From Alphaproteobacteria bacterium (GTDB taxonomy: Bacteria; Pseudomonadota; Alphaproteobacteria; JAEULC01): 40,742 nt of DNA. The first letter of the stretch is position 1, and each line of letters starts with the position of its first letter. The notes beneath the pieces were generated by a model. It ran no database searches, had not been told where the DNA came from, and worked only from the letters and a program-made list of their open reading frames with translations. The translations under genes were made by a program, and so were the position numbers. The stretch lies in assembly GCA_020851015.1 (NCBI GenBank), contig JADZDN010000117.1:1-40742 (forward strand), read 5' to 3'. Shown here in pieces: positions 32,784 to 40,742 of this stretch.

Positions 32784-34850
32784 CTAGCGCGCCTGGCTCG
32801 ATCGCAGAACCCGGTTGACCGCCCAGCGATGCGCTTCGTTGTTCAGCCGCGCCAGCGCATCGTCGAGCGCCATCCAGCTCGGCCGATTGCTGGCGATCGC
32901 CGGCACGCCCGTGCCGCCAGCCAAGCGGACCGTGAAGAAGATGCAGTGCTTGTTGAAGGCGGTATTGGGCGTCTCGTCCGCCACGTATTCACTGGCGCGC
33001 CCGATTTCCGTCCGGATAACGATCTCGTAGCCCGTCTCCTCGCGGAACTCGCGCACCAACCCCTGCTCCGGCGATTCGCCCGGGTCGATGCCGCCGCCCG
33101 GCAGATACAACCTCCCGTCCTCCTCGACCACCAGCAACCGCCCGTCGCGATCGAAGACGACGGCATAGGCGCCGGGCCGCGGCAGGTGCGTGCGGCCCGG
33201 GCTCGGCGCGCCGAATTGCGGCGGCTGGCCGGCCGCCCCGCGCCGGCCGTCGTACCAAACGGCCAATAGCCCGCCGACGGTCATGAGCGCGGTCGCCAAC
33301 AGCAGGAACGAAAGCGGATACTGGGCCATGCGGTAGCGCAGCATGGCCTGGCTGTGGCTCAGCGCGATGGTCAGGTTGATGCCGGCATATAGGGCCGCGA
33401 CTCCGAACAGCGGCACAAAGCGCCAGTCGCGGATGCCCGGCGGCGCCGTCCGGATTCCGCGGCCCCATCCCGCCGTCGCCAGGGCAGCACCGGCGAGCGC
33501 GAGGCAAAGCGCCGGCAGGAACAGATGGCTGACCGCAATGGCGAGCGGCCGATAGAACCGCCGGTTCAGGCGCCCAAGCGCCTTTGATCGCGATGCATCG
33601 CCGGGCCTCGCCATGGCTTCGACCGCGCGGTCGAACACGGCCGACTTTCCGGCAAGGCTGCCGGCGATCGCCAGCGACTGGCCGGCCGGCGGTTCGACGT
33701 CGAGGAAGGGCAGCGGCGCCGCCAGCGCGGCGCGCATTTCGCGCAGCACCTTCCTCGCATAGGCGACCGGCCGCGCCGCGGCGCCACGCGCGAAGCTGCG
33801 CCAGTAGAAGTCGCGCTGGCGCGCGATATCGCCATTGAAATGCAGGGCGACGATATTGCCGAGGGTCCCGTACATGCACTTGTCGGCGTCATAGCCGAGC
33901 GTCAAATACGCGCCCGGCCCGACAAACACCTCGTCCGCCAGCACCTGGTCGATCGCCAGGACCAGGGCGCGGAACGACGACGCCGCGGCTGGGTTCGCCG
34001 CCTCGTCCCGCAAGGTCGGCAGTACCGCGGCCAGGTGCCAGCAGAACATCGTCTTCGGCAGGAACAGCGCCGATCCGGCGCGATCATGCGCCTCCGCCAG
34101 CCGACGCTCCGGCAGGACGAAGCCGACCGCGAACAGCAACACCGGGATGCCGACCGCCAGCGCCAGGCGGCTCCACGCGATGCGCGCGGCCCGCCCTGCC
34201 CAGACCACGGCTAGAGCGGTCGCGCCGGCGGCCAGCAGCCAGTGTGGCTTGATCGACAGCGTGACAAGCCCGCTCGCCAGCGCCAGCCCAAGTAGAAGTG
34301 CAGCGCCTGCGCCGCCCTTGGCGCGGCAGCGGTCGAAGGCGAACAGCAGCAGCGCGACGCTGAGCGCCATCGCGAAGGTGAAGCAGGTCTCGGGCAGGAT
34401 GGTCCGTTCGAACTCCAGCCCGGGCGGATAGAACAGCGCCGCGAACAGCAGCACCACGCCAAGCAGCAGATGCCCCGGCCACAGGCGGCGCGCCGGATCG
34501 ATCAGCAGCGCCGCACGGTGCCAGGCCGCCAGCATCAGCAGCGCCGTGCCCAGCGCCAGAAGGTGCTGCACGACCGGTATCGCGCGGAAATCGCCGAACG
34601 TGGCGAGTACGCCCCACAAGAACAGCGGATAGGGAAAGGCGCGCCCGCCGGCATGGGTGAAGCCGCCGCCCTCGATCGCGCTCAAGGCCGGCCACAGGTA
34701 GTTCCACGTGTCGGGGTCGATCACCGGCCATTGCGGCGGGGCAAAGCGCAGCCATGCCCCCGCTGTGAACAGCAGGGCGCAAACGGCCGCATAGGCGGCC
34801 CCGGCCAGAGACCGGCGGTGCTCCGCGACGGATCGTCCGGTCGCGTTCAC
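32784..34850 (-). CDS. Fusion of a multi-pass GT-C-like membrane protein with a Nudix hydrolase
   Basis: A 688-aa protein in two parts. Residues 1 to about 540 contain about ten hydrophobic segments and a GT-C style loop near the N-terminus (VIDPDTWNYLWPAL with an Asp-Asp-type acid pair, then HAGGRAFPYPLFLWG). Such proteins transfer sugars from lipid carriers on the periplasmic face. Residues about 556-688 are a complete Nudix domain with an intact box: GGIDPGESPEQGLVREFREETGY fits G-x5-E-x7-REUxEExGU (outline). Nudix enzymes cleave nucleoside-diphosphate-linked compounds. The frame is continuous. I start at GTG 34850 because it overlaps the upstream remnant's stop as GTGA. An ATG at 34886 would read inside the remnant. 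The last membrane segment just before the Nudix part should leave it cytoplasmic, which is inference. Confidence 0.8.
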   Translation of the reverse strand: MNATGRSVAEHRRSLAGAAYAAVCALLFTAGAWLRFAPPQWPVIDPDTWNYLWPALSAIEGGGFTHAGGRAFPYPLFLWGVLATFGDFRAIPVVQHLLALGTALLMLAAWHRAALLIDPARRLWPGHLLLGVVLLFAALFYPPGLEFERTILPETCFTFAMALSVALLLFAFDRCRAKGGAGAALLLGLALASGLVTLSIKPHWLLAAGATALAVVWAGRAARIAWSRLALAVGIPVLLFAVGFVLPERRLAEAHDRAGSALFLPKTMFCWHLAAVLPTLRDEAANPAAASSFRALVLAIDQVLADEVFVGPGAYLTLGYDADKCMYGTLGNIVALHFNGDIARQRDFYWRSFARGAAARPVAYARKVLREMRAALAAPLPFLDVEPPAGQSLAIAGSLAGKSAVFDRAVEAMARPGDASRSKALGRLNRRFYRPLAIAVSHLFLPALCLALAGAALATAGWGRGIRTAPPGIRDWRFVPLFGVAALYAGINLTIALSHSQAMLRYRMAQYPLSFLLLATALMTVGGLLAVWYDGRRGAAGQPPQFGAPSPGRTHLPRPGAYAVVFDRDGRLLVVEEDGRLYLPGGGIDPGESPEQGLVREFREETGYEIVIRTEIGRASEYVADETPNTAFNKHCIFFTVRLAGGTGVPAIASNRPSWMALDDALARLNNEAHRWAVNRVLRSSQAR

Positions 34851-34963
34851 CGCCCGCCGCTGACGGTGATGACCGAGGCGGTGCAATAGGATACCACCGC
34901 CGCCGCCGCATCGGGCCGGCCTGCGCGCTGCTGGCGGCTGGCACCGGTGATGACCAGGGTCAT
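34847..34963 (-). pseudogene. Internally deleted remnant of a second short-chain dehydrogenase
   Basis: A 38-codon frame joins the N-terminal start of an SDR (MTLVITGASR, the beginning of the TGxxxGxG cofactor motif) directly to a typical SDR C-terminus (VVSYCTASVITVSGGR), with a short Gln/Arg/Ala-rich junction between. About 200 central residues are missing. Its ATG overlaps the TGA of the intact SDR (ATGA) and its own TGA overlaps the GTG of the GT-Nudix gene. It looks like the scar of a tandem SDR lost by internal deletion while keeping translational coupling. It cannot fold as an enzyme. Confidence 0.7.
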
Positions 34964-35697
34964 CGCCCCGCGCTCACCGTCACGATCGACGCGACGGAGT
35001 AGGAGGAAGCCGGCGACAGCAGCCATACGACGGCCTCGGCCACCTCGTCGGCGGTGCCCGCGCGTCCGATCGGCACGGTCGGGCCGAACTTCTCGACCCG
35101 GCCGGGCGTCTGGATCTCGGTATCGATCAGCCCCGGCTCGACCCCGTTCACGCGGATGCCCTCCTGCGCGACTTCCTTGCCCAGGCCGATGGTGAAGCTG
35201 TGCGTCGCGCCCTTGCTCGCCGCATAGGCCACGAGTTCGCCCGGCCCGCCCAGCCGCACCGCGGCCGAGGTGATATTGACGATCGCCCCGCCCTTGCCGC
35301 CGTGCTTGGTCGACATGCGCTTGATCGCCTCGCGCGCGGCGATGAAGTAGCCGGTGATGTTGACGGCCCACAGCCGCTCCATCTCCTTGACCGGCGCGGC
35401 GTCGACGCGGCCGATCGGGCCCAAGATGCCGGCGTTGTTGACCAGGCCGGTGATCGGGCCCAGCTGCTTCTCGGCCTCGGCGAACAGGCGCACGATGTCC
35501 GCCTCGACGGCGGTGTCGCCCTGGATGGCCACCGCCTTGCCGCCGGCGGCCTTGATCGCCGCGACCACCTTGTCGGCCGCCGCCTTCTCCTTGCGGTAGT
35601 TGACCGCGACCGCGCAGCCCAGCCGCTTGGCCGCGAGGATCGCGCTCGCCGCGCCGATGCCCCGGCTGCCGCCGGTGACGATAAGAGTGCCTGCCAT
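34960..35697 (-). CDS. Short-chain dehydrogenase/reductase
   Basis: A 245-aa cytoplasmic NAD(P)-dependent oxidoreductase. The cofactor motif TGGSRGIG (residues 8-15), NNAG in GLVNNAGILGP, the catalytic Ser in VNITSAAVRLG and the YxxxK pair in YAASKGATHS are all present, followed by PGLIDTEIQ and the usual C-terminal YSVASIVTVSAGR. An Arg after the glycine motif and a basic residue in NYRKEKAAA suggest NADP preference, which is inference. It ends in an ATGA overlap with a 38-codon remnant of a second SDR. I start at MAGTLIVTGGSRG (35697). Substrate unknown. FabG-like length, but no fatty-acid genes are close. Confidence 0.9.
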   Translation of the reverse strand: MAGTLIVTGGSRGIGAASAILAAKRLGCAVAVNYRKEKAAADKVVAAIKAAGGKAVAIQGDTAVEADIVRLFAEAEKQLGPITGLVNNAGILGPIGRVDAAPVKEMERLWAVNITGYFIAAREAIKRMSTKHGGKGGAIVNITSAAVRLGGPGELVAYAASKGATHSFTIGLGKEVAQEGIRVNGVEPGLIDTEIQTPGRVEKFGPTVPIGRAGTADEVAEAVVWLLSPASSYSVASIVTVSAGR

Positions 35698-35828
35698 GAT
35701 GTCCCCAACCCGTGAAATGCCGCGGCCGGGACCGGCCCGGCCATCCATGCTCTTCTAACCGACAAGAAGCGGGCAAGGAAGCCGCGTGGCCGCCCCGCCC
35801 CCCGCCGCCGTTTCGCCCCCGCCATGTC

Positions 35829-36593
35829 CTAGCGCGCGACGCCCCGCGCCTGCATCACCTGGTCGATGTCGGCGCGCCGCTTGCGCGCGGCGGCGAAGTC
35901 GCGCCGGGCGGCGGCGCGGTCGCCCAAATGTTCGCGCGCCAGCCCCCTTCCCCACAGCGCCGGCGCGTTGCCCGGATCGCGCGCCAGGGCGGCGGCGTAG
36001 TCGGCGATCGCGCGCCGCCAGTCCCCCGCCTTCAGCGCCACGAAGCCGCGGCTTTCGTGGATCAGCGGATCGTCGGGCGCCAAGGTCAGCGCCTGCTCGC
36101 AATCGCTGGCCGCCGAGTCCAGCCGACCCAGGATCGCCCGCGCGTAGCAGCGCCCGTCCAGCGCCGCCACGACGCCGGGCTTGGCCACGAGCGCGCGGTC
36201 GTAGTCGGCGATCGCCTCCTCGATCCGCTTCAGCTCCAGCAAGGCGTGACCGCGATTGGCGAGGAAGTCGGGATCGCCGGGCAGAAGGCGCAATGCCTGG
36301 TCGTAGTCCTGGAGCGCGCGGTCGAACAGCCGCCGCTCGGCGAACGCGTTGGCGCGGTTGAAATAGGCCGCGGCCGTGTTCTCGGCGGTTTCCGCGTCCG
36401 AGTCGATGATGGCCGTGCAGGCGCCGATCGAGAAATCCGCATGCACCGTGTCGCTGAAGCAGAGTTCCCAGGTATCGCCGCGGAAGGGGGCCTGGCCCTG
36501 AGGGGCCTGCTCCTGCGCTTGCGCCAGCGCCATGACCGGTGTCGCGGCGAGGATGGCCGCCATCATCCCCGCTTTCGCCCAACCCCACCGCAT
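35829..36593 (-). CDS. Exported TPR-repeat protein
   Basis: A 254-aa protein with a signal peptide (MRWGWAKAGMMAAILAATPVMALAQAQ, cleavage about residue 24-26), then tetratricopeptide repeats from about residue 65 to the C-terminus: AAAYFNRANAFAERRLFDRALQDYDQAL, PDFLANRGHALLELKRIEEAIADYDRAL, ALDGRCYARAILGRLDSAASDCEQAL, IHESRGFVALKAGDWRRAIADYAAAL and ALWGRGLAREHLGDRAAARRDFAAA (each about 34 residues, outline). Such repeats bind partner proteins in the periplasm. The segment WELCFSDTVHADFSIGACTAII between signal and repeats carries a Cys pair. The ATG at 36593 has GAGGA upstream. It is divergent from the DUF6494 gene. Confidence 0.86.
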   Translation of the reverse strand: MRWGWAKAGMMAAILAATPVMALAQAQEQAPQGQAPFRGDTWELCFSDTVHADFSIGACTAIIDSDAETAENTAAAYFNRANAFAERRLFDRALQDYDQALRLLPGDPDFLANRGHALLELKRIEEAIADYDRALVAKPGVVAALDGRCYARAILGRLDSAASDCEQALTLAPDDPLIHESRGFVALKAGDWRRAIADYAAALARDPGNAPALWGRGLAREHLGDRAAARRDFAAARKRRADIDQVMQARGVAR

Positions 36594-36626
36594 GCAATCC
36601 TCGGCGATCATCGCCAGGAGGTTCGC

Positions 36627-36833
36627 ATGAACGAAGAAGTCTTCAACATGGAAATCCGCAAGTTCCTGAAGAAGGTCGGCGTGACCGCGCAGCGCGAGAT
36701 CGAAGCCGCCGTGCGCGCGGCCGTCGCCGCCGGCAAGCTCAAGGGCGGCGAGACGCTGAAGGCCGAGGTGACCCTGACGCTGTCCGGCACCGGGCTTTCG
36801 ACCCGCATCGACGGCGAGATCGCGCTGCAATAG
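36627..36833 (+). CDS. DUF6494 family small protein
   Basis: A 68-aa protein that fits the DUF6494 family known mainly from alpha- and other proteobacteria: MNEEVFNMEIRKFLKKVG, VTAQREIEAAVRAAVAAG, and GGETLKAEVTLTLSGTGL. It has an N-terminal helical half and a C-terminal strand half, no signal or membrane part, and unknown function. A strong CAGGAGG ribosome site fixes the ATG. It stands alone on the plus strand between two minus-strand genes and ends 12 nt before the convergent SGNH gene's stop. Family length is about 68-70 aa, so it is complete. Confidence 0.85.
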   Translation: MNEEVFNMEIRKFLKKVGVTAQREIEAAVRAAVAAGKLKGGETLKAEVTLTLSGTGLSTRIDGEIALQ

Positions 36834-36845
36834 CGCCGCCGCATC

Positions 36846-37985
36846 TCAGCGGTCGATCCAGTCGCGGATGGCGCGTGCGGCCAGCGCGTGGCCGCGCATG
36901 TTCCAGTGCCCGTCATGCGGGAAGTCGAAGCGCTGGTGGTCGCGCTGCCATGCGACGGCGAAGAGCGGATGCAGGTCGACGAAGCCGACGCCGTGGCGCC
37001 GGGCCGCCGCGGCGACGAGCGCATTGAGCTGCAGCGCGCGGCTGTCGCGCCCCTCGTAGATCGCCTGGCGCGCGCCGTCCATCAGCAGCAGCACGCGGCA
37101 ATTGCCTGACCGGCCGATCGCGGCGGCGTGCCCGACCAAGTAGTCGATCGCGCCCTCGATCAGCTGCGGCCGCGCCAGCACGCGCGCGATCTCGACATTG
37201 GCGTCGACCGACGGCAGGCCGGGCGCGCCTTCCTGCCCCGGCGCCTGGCCGGGAACTTGCGGATCGGGCGTCGGCACCGCGATGTCGTCGACCCGGCGCG
37301 GTGGGGCGATGCCCAGCGCCGCGTAGATCGCGCCCAGCGTGACCTGGCGGTTGAAGCGCAGGTAGCGCAGCGCCGCCGATCGCATCAGCGCATCCGCCCA
37401 TTGCGGCTGGGCCGCGCCGGGCGGCCGGTCGCCGGCGATCCGTCCGTTCTCGACCGCCAGGGTCGCGAAGGCGTTCGAATAGCGCCCGGGCAGCGGCCGA
37501 AGGGACTCGTCGAAGTCGTTGTGCACCAGGTTGAAGACCAGCACGTCCGGCCGGTAGCGCAGCGCCTCGCGCTCGGCCATCCACAGGTAGTGGCTGAACG
37601 GCGCGCCGCTGATGCCGAAGCGATAGACCTCGAGCTTCGACGCGCCCGGCAGGGCCTCGAGCTGTTCGGCCAGGCTGGCGTCGACCGGCACCTGGAACGC
37701 CTCGACGTAGGAATCGCCGACGATCGCCACGCGCCGCGCGCCGGCGGGCTTCCCCGCCACGTAGCGCGGGCGGTTGGCGTTCCAGCCCTGCGCGTTGATC
37801 CGGTAGGGCGCGGCGATCTCGTCGCGCATCCGGTAGACGCCCGACTGGCCCGGCGCGTAGCGGACCACCGCGCCGCCATAGTCCATGGCGGGATAGTCCG
37901 AGGCCGGCACCGCGAAGCGGAAGACCAGCTCGCCCAGCAGGCAGGCGAACGCAAGGCTGGCGAGCGCCAGCCCGGCATTGGCCAT
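36846..37985 (-). CDS. SGNH-hydrolase-like membrane-anchored protein
   Basis: A 379-aa protein with one N-terminal membrane segment (about 4-25) and an SGNH-type domain facing the periplasm. The nucleophile block is VAIVGDSYVEAFQVP (Ser92), the Asn block is LVHNDFDE, and the Asp/His pair is in FPHDGHWNMRG (Asp358, His360). This resembles O-acetyl esterase/acetyltransferase accessory proteins for surface glycans. The gene at 15910 has the same build. It starts 17 nt after the stop of the GT87-type gene on the same strand, so the two probably act on the same lipid-linked sugar or polymer, which is inference. AGGGGA lies almost directly on the ATG, so the start may be slightly different. Confidence 0.78.
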   Translation of the reverse strand: MANAGLALASLAFACLLGELVFRFAVPASDYPAMDYGGAVVRYAPGQSGVYRMRDEIAAPYRINAQGWNANRPRYVAGKPAGARRVAIVGDSYVEAFQVPVDASLAEQLEALPGASKLEVYRFGISGAPFSHYLWMAEREALRYRPDVLVFNLVHNDFDESLRPLPGRYSNAFATLAVENGRIAGDRPPGAAQPQWADALMRSAALRYLRFNRQVTLGAIYAALGIAPPRRVDDIAVPTPDPQVPGQAPGQEGAPGLPSVDANVEIARVLARPQLIEGAIDYLVGHAAAIGRSGNCRVLLLMDGARQAIYEGRDSRALQLNALVAAAARRHGVGFVDLHPLFAVAWQRDHQRFDFPHDGHWNMRGHALAARAIRDWIDR

Positions 37986-38002
37986 TCCCCTGCCGAGCCG
38001 GC

Positions 38003-39181
38003 TCAAGCGCGCGCCCGGCGGACGATCACGACGAACAGCGCCAGCAGCACGAGCGGCGCCATCTGCACGCCGGATGCCGACGCGATGCCGCGCGAGACCA
38101 GCGGCAGCAGCCAGGCGAGCGCCAGCACGCTCTTCTCCCAATCCTTGAAGCCGTAGTCGATGCCTTCGCGCGCCAGCCACGCGATCGGCAGGGCCAGCAC
38201 GACGAAGTCGTAGTCGAGCAGATAGGGCGTCACCAGCAAGGTGCCGGCGCACAAGGCCGCGGCCTTCACGGCCATCGGCGCTGAACGGCGCCATACCCAG
38301 ACCACGGCGGCCGCCACGGGCAGGGAAACGAGGGCCTGCACTAGATAGGCGAGCGCGATGCTGCCGGCGAGGGAGCGCACGGTCGAGAACACGCTCTGGA
38401 TCTTCTCCCAGCCCAGCCCGCTCTCCTCCAGCACCAGCACGCGGGTGACGCCGGTGGACGACAGGAAGGCGTGCCAGCTATCCATCCCGAACAGCAGCGC
38501 GGACAGCGCGGACAGCGCCACCGCCGTCGCGGCCGCCGCGGCGAAAGCGCGATATTCCGCCCCCGCCAGCAGCGCGAGCGGGATCAGGATCGCGAATTGC
38601 GGCTTGTAGGCGAGCAGCCCGAACAGCATCCCGGCCAGCGCCGGCTGACGCCGCAACGCCAGCAGCCCGCCGCCCAGCAGCGCCGCGGTCAGGAATCCGT
38701 TCTGTCCGTGTCCAAGGTTGACGAACGTACCGGGAAACGCGAGCAGGACGAGCAGCGCCAGCGGATGGTCGGCGATATGCCTGACGACGGCTGCAAGCGG
38801 AACGAAGGTCGCGAGCTGGAACGCGATCAGCGCCGTCACGTAGGGCAGCAGCGTCACGGCCCAGGCGACTAGGAAGAAGATCGGCGGGTAGTACCAGCCG
38901 AAGAATGGAATGTCGGGGTTGCCCACGACCGCTTTTTCCGCCGCGTGCAGCCTGGCGTGGTCGTAGGCCCCGGCGGCATCGTGGCCGCGCGCCATCATGC
39001 CGGCGGCATAGGTGGTGACGAAGTCGGTGCCCAGCGGCTGCCCGCGGCGGTCGAGCAGCGCGCCTTGGCCGCCGGCGTAGTACCACAGGCTGCCGATCGC
39101 ATAGACCGCGAGGAAGATCAGGGCGTAGTCGCGGACGCGGCGCTGGTTCAGCCAGTCCGCTCTCTTGAGCGCGTCGAGCAA
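38003..39181 (-). CDS. GT87-family (DUF2029) membrane glycosyltransferase
   Basis: A 392-aa inner-membrane protein with about ten hydrophobic segments, resembling DUF2029/GT87 polyprenyl-phosphate-sugar-dependent mannosyltransferases. Typical features are the first periplasmic loop TDFVTTYAAGMMARGHDAAGAYD with an early Asp (residues about 52-74, outline), FFGWYYPPIFFLVAW, NLGHGQNGFLTAALLGGG and AYKPQFAILIPLALL, the family's conserved 'GQN' and 'KPQ' patterns. It transfers a sugar from a lipid carrier to a glycan or lipid. It is followed by the SGNH gene after 17 nt and preceded by sdhB on the same strand after 13 nt, probably by chance arrangement. Acceptor unknown. Confidence 0.85.
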   Translation of the reverse strand: MLDALKRADWLNQRRVRDYALIFLAVYAIGSLWYYAGGQGALLDRRGQPLGTDFVTTYAAGMMARGHDAAGAYDHARLHAAEKAVVGNPDIPFFGWYYPPIFFLVAWAVTLLPYVTALIAFQLATFVPLAAVVRHIADHPLALLVLLAFPGTFVNLGHGQNGFLTAALLGGGLLALRRQPALAGMLFGLLAYKPQFAILIPLALLAGAEYRAFAAAAATAVALSALSALLFGMDSWHAFLSSTGVTRVLVLEESGLGWEKIQSVFSTVRSLAGSIALAYLVQALVSLPVAAAVVWVWRRSAPMAVKAAALCAGTLLVTPYLLDYDFVVLALPIAWLAREGIDYGFKDWEKSVLALAWLLPLVSRGIASASGVQMAPLVLLALFVVIVRRARA

Positions 39182-39194
39182 CCCCCGGCGCGCC

Positions 39195-39971
39195 TCAGCG
39201 CCTCGCCACCATCATCTTCTTGATCTCGGCGATCGCCTTGGCGGGATTCAGGCCCTTCGGGCAGGTCTTGGTGCAGTTCATGATGGTGTGGCAGCGATAG
39301 AGCCGGAACGGGTCCTCGAGCTGGTCCAGCCGCTCGCCCATCGCCTCGTCGCGGCTGTCCACCAGCCAGCGATAGGCTTGCAGCAGGATGGCGGGTCCCA
39401 GGTAGCGGTCGCCGTTCCACCAGTAGCTGGGGCAGGCCGTGGTGCAGGAGAAGCACAGGATGCATTCCCACATCCCGTCCAGCTTGGCGCGGTCCTCCGG
39501 CGTCTGCAGCCGCTCGCGCTCGGGCGGCGGCGTGACCGTCTTCATCCAGGGCTCGATCGAGGCGAGCTGCGCGTAAGCGGTGGTCAGGTCCGGCACCAGG
39601 TCCTTGATCACCGGCATGTGCGGCAGGGGATAGATCTTCACGTCGCCGCTGACGTCCGCGATGTACTTGGTGCAGGCCAGCGTGTTGGTGCCGTCGATGT
39701 TCATCGCGCAGGACCCGCACACGCCCTCACGGCAAGAGCGGCGGAAGGTGACGGACGAGTCGACCTCGTTCTTGATCTTGATCAGCGCGTCCAGGACCAT
39801 CGGCCCGCAAGCATCCAGATCGACCGTGTAGGTGTCGAGCCGCGGATTGCCGTCGCCCTCGGGATCCCAGCGGTAGATCTTGAACGCCTTGGTGCGCTTG
39901 GCCCCGGCCGGCGCCGGGTACGCTTTTCCGTCGACGATCTTGGAATTGGCGGGAAGGGTGAATTCGGCCAT
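39195..39971 (-). CDS. sdhB: Succinate dehydrogenase iron-sulfur subunit
   Basis: A 258-aa subunit that carries electrons from the flavin of SdhA to the quinone site of complex II on the inner membrane. Its plant-type 2Fe-2S site is [16 protein letters not shown] followed by NTLACTKYI. The 4Fe-4S and 3Fe-4S ligands are [15 protein letters not shown] and [17 protein letters not shown]. Length matches the family. The ATG at 39971 lies 2 nt after the sdhA stop, in the usual A-then-B order. SdhC and SdhD would be upstream of sdhA, outside the window. Confidence 0.97.
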   Translation of the reverse strand: MAEFTLPANSKIVDGKAYPAPAGAKRTKAFKIYRWDPEGDGNPRLDTYTVDLDACGPMVLDALIKIKNEVDSSVTFRRSCREGVCGSCAMNIDGTNTLACTKYIADVSGDVKIYPLPHMPVIKDLVPDLTTAYAQLASIEPWMKTVTPPPERERLQTPEDRAKLDGMWECILCFSCTTACPSYWWNGDRYLGPAILLQAYRWLVDSRDEAMGERLDQLEDPFRLYRCHTIMNCTKTCPKGLNPAKAIAEIKKMMVARR

Positions 39972-39973
39972 GG

Positions 39974-40742
39974 CTAGTACACCCGCTTCTTTGGCGGGAA
40001 GGGCTGCACGTCGTTGGTCAGCGGCCGCATATGGACGGGGCGATAGTCGATCCTGGGCTTGCCGTCCTCGGCGCACCAGGTGACGGTGTGCTTCATCCAG
40101 TTCTCGTCGTCGCGGTCGGGGTGATCCTCGCGGGCGTGCGCGCCGCGGCTCTCGGTGCGGTTGGCGGCGGAGTGCATCGTCACGACCGCCTGGATCAGCA
40201 GGTTGTCGAGCTCGAGCGTCTCCACCAGGTCGGAGTTCCAGACCAGCCCGCGGTCCTTGACGCCCACGTCCTTCACGCCCGACCACACCTCGCCAAGCTT
40301 GCCCTTGCCCTCCTCCAGCACCTCGCCGGTGCGGAACACGGCGCAGTTCGACTGCATGACCTTCTGCATGCCCAGGCGCAGCGCGGCGGTCGGCGTGCCG
40401 CCCTTGGCGTGGCGGAAATGGTCGAGCCGGGTCAGCGAGTTCTCCCCCGCGTCCTTCGGCAGCGGCGCCTGGCTCTCACCCGGCTTCACCAGCTCGGCGC
40501 AGCGGTTGGCGGCGGCGCGGCCGAACACGATCAGGTCGAGCAGCGAGTTCGAGCCGAGCCGGTTGGCGCCGTGCACCGACACGCAGGCCGCCTCGCCGAT
40601 CGCCATCAGCCCAGGCACGACCGTGTCGGGGTTGCCGTTCTTCGGGATCACGACCTCGCCGTGATAGTTGGTCGGCACGCCGCCCATGTTGTAGTGGCAG
40701 GTCGGCAGCACGGGGATCGGCTCGCGCGTCACGTCTACCCCG
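39974..40742 (-). CDS. sdhA: Succinate dehydrogenase flavoprotein subunit, 5' part off the window
   Basis: The last 255 residues of SdhA, the FAD-bearing subunit that oxidises succinate to fumarate. The visible part starts in the active-site region with [21 protein letters not shown], in which the His of the substrate site is present, followed by [22 protein letters not shown] (FAD-binding), the helical arm [20 protein letters not shown], and the conserved tail [27 protein letters not shown], ending in [17 protein letters not shown] (positions given in outline). The frame stays open to position 42 bases into the edge and beyond. Directly followed by sdhB. Confidence 0.96.
   Translation of the reverse strand, partial: GVDVTREPIPVLPTCHYNMGGVPTNYHGEVVIPKNGNPDTVVPGLMAIGEAACVSVHGANRLGSNSLLDLIVFGRAAANRCAELVKPGESQAPLPKDAGENSLTRLDHFRHAKGGTPTAALRLGMQKVMQSNCAVFRTGEVLEEGKGKLGEVWSGVKDVGVKDRGLVWNSDLVETLELDNLLIQAVVTMHSAANRTESRGAHAREDHPDRDDENWMKHTVTWCAEDGKPRIDYRPVHMRPLTNDVQPFPPKKRVY

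Noticed and set aside
34851..34886. Extending the GT-Nudix gene to an upstream ATG
   Set aside because: The extra 12 residues lie inside the SDR remnant and have no ribosome site. The GTG at 34850 in a GTGA overlap is the better start.

Overview
The window is dense, GC-rich bacterial chromosome whose gene content fits an alphaproteobacterium, perhaps Rhodospirillales or a relative. The pointers are an ArsR-methyltransferase/metF/metH operon, an mlaA-mlaC pair, glmU-glmS, DUF6494, DUF3108 and DUF29 proteins, and an sdhAB end. No rRNA, CRISPR array, prophage, transposase or integrase is visible. Because of the base composition, many long open frames on the strand opposite real genes are artefacts.

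Layout. 1-4.3 kb: succinate-semialdehyde dehydrogenase (3' end cut by the window edge), a secreted protein overlapping an ATP-grasp protein, and a zinc alcohol dehydrogenase. 4.35-6.43 kb: a visibly AT-richer, three-gene, tightly coupled cassette (unknown protein, Xre/MbcA/ParS-like antitoxin with a long unknown N-terminus, RES-domain toxin) lying directly downstream of the glmS stop, the classical attTn7 neighbourhood. 6.5-9.8 kb: glmU-glmS (UDP-GlcNAc synthesis). 9.9-11.5 kb: an orphan membrane PAS histidine kinase with FixL-like heme-pocket residues. 11.6-14.5 kb: a decaying patch with a truncated gph copy, an EutB/threonine-dehydratase-like gene broken by a one-base shift in a C6 run, an ABM-type small protein and the intact gph. 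14.5-18 kb: DUF3108 protein, small secreted protein, tRNA-Val(CAC) with a clear promoter, a membrane SGNH protein and an EamA transporter. 18-21.2 kb: DUF29 / molybdopterin oxidoreductase / membrane DnaJ run. 21.3-25.4 kb: acyl-CoA synthetase plus HCCA-isomerase-like pair, an O-antigen-ligase-type polymerase/ligase and a tiny membrane protein. 25.4-30.8 kb: ArsR-methyltransferase, metF and metH as one operon with a candidate autoregulatory operator. 31.1-32.7 kb: mlaA-mlaC (outer-membrane lipid asymmetry). 32.8-35.7 kb: a membrane glycosyltransferase-like protein fused to a Nudix hydrolase, a 38-codon internal-deletion remnant of a second SDR, and an intact SDR. 35.8-39.2 kb: TPR protein, DUF6494 protein, SGNH protein and GT87-type glycosyltransferase. 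39.2 kb to the end: sdhB and the 3' part of sdhA.

Most of the window is housekeeping metabolism (methionine/folate, amino-sugar, TCA) and envelope biology. The strongest candidate for an undescribed system is the three-gene RES cassette at 4351-6428. Secondary points of interest are the GT-Nudix fusion, the FixL-like orphan kinase, the SDR remnant and the broken dehydratase/gph patch.
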